Below are positions 5,056 to 5,201 of a stretch of 5,201 nt of DNA, piece by piece. Source of the DNA: an uncultured beta proteobacterium (GTDB lineage: Bacteria > Pseudomonadota > Gammaproteobacteria > Burkholderiales > Rhodocyclaceae); assembly GCA_903930395.1 (NCBI GenBank), contig CAIYYE010000381.1, forward strand, positions 1-5,201. Reading direction: 5' to 3'. The notes beneath the pieces are model-generated. The model searched no databases and was not told the DNA's origin. It saw nothing but the letters and a program-made list of their open reading frames with translations. Both the position numbers and the translations under genes were made by a program. The stretch's first letter is position 1, and each line of letters starts with the position of its first letter.

Positions 5056-5201
5056 CTATAACGATGAGCGCCAGCATCAAGATGAAGGAAACGCTTTTCC
5101 AGAAAATAACCGGGTTACGCTCGATGAGCGGCGGCTTGGTCTTGTTGAGGAAAATCCGGTTCGGGTGGTGCAGGTCGTAGATGAATTCCGAAAGCTCCTC
5201 G
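5036..5201 (-). CDS. C-terminal end of a second phosphatase/kinase-like tail-anchored protein (partial)
   Basis: The last 54 residues of a gene entering from the right edge, ending at TGA 5038-5036; the frame is open to the edge. It is too short at this side to have been bounded as a complete reading frame. EELSEFIYDLHHPNR is followed by PPLIERNPVIFWKSVSFILM and a hydrophobic run to the end. This aligns with the end of the complete kinase in the window (EEFVLALERGANR ... QPLVQRNPLKFWKGVAALSL): same RNP-x-x-FWK junction, same single terminal membrane helix, same position after the last kinase helix. It is therefore very probably a paralogue of the PP2C/kinase fusion, or at least a kinase with the same anchor. 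Its domains lie outside the window. With it, the transporter gene sits between two related kinase genes on the same strand. Confidence 0.82.
   Translation of the reverse strand, partial: EELSEFIYDLHHPNRIFLNKTKPPLIERNPVIFWKSVSFILMLALIVIGAVRLH

Overview
The window is a nitrate-assimilation locus read entirely from the minus strand. GC-rich codons, a PP2C phosphatase/protein kinase fusion next to a NasA-type nitrate transporter, NasT, and sigma-54/NtrC-type control all point to a Gram-negative proteobacterium. My best guess is a betaproteobacterium of the Rhodocyclales type (Dechloromonas/Azospira-like), but the genus is inferred, not shown.

Layout in transcription order (right to left). At 5201-5036 is the C-terminal end of a gene whose tail closely resembles that of the complete phosphatase/kinase at 3357-1669. 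It is followed by a 58-codon open stretch without a normal start (5055-4879). A regulatory region (about 4860-4624) holds NtrC-like dyads, an IHF-like site, a textbook sigma-54 -24/-12 element and a structured leader. Next come the MFS nitrate/nitrite transporter (nasA/narK, 4623-3409), the tail-anchored PP2C-Ser/Thr kinase fusion (3357-1669), a short CbiX/SirB-type chelatase (1565-1194) and the ANTAR antiterminator NasT (1176-601). A second regulatory region (600-306) follows, and then the 5' third or less of nrtA, the Tat-exported nitrate-binding protein of an ABC importer (305-1, cut by the window edge).

The nrtA leader is the most informative part. In order it has an NtrC-type dyad TGCAC-N7-GTGCA, an AT-rich stretch with a 14-bp unit repeated twice in tandem, and a near-perfect sigma-54 promoter. 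The transcript would then begin with two stem-loops that each carry a six-base loop with A at position 1 and G at position 4, the signature of ANTAR-protein targets. The second stem-loop shares bases with the 5' arm of a strong intrinsic terminator placed before the nrtA ribosome-binding site. This predicts that NasT, encoded immediately upstream, binds the leader and prevents termination.

How the parts fit: nitrogen limitation (NtrC/sigma-54) would switch on both transcription units. NasT would add a second, probably nitrate-responsive, check on nrtA. NrtA and NasA import nitrate, CbiX can supply sirohaem for the assimilatory nitrite reductase (not in this window), and the kinase/phosphatase is a conserved but functionally unassigned neighbour of such transporters. 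No mobile element, CRISPR, tRNA or rRNA was seen. The large plus-strand reading frames are antisense shadows of the minus-strand genes.
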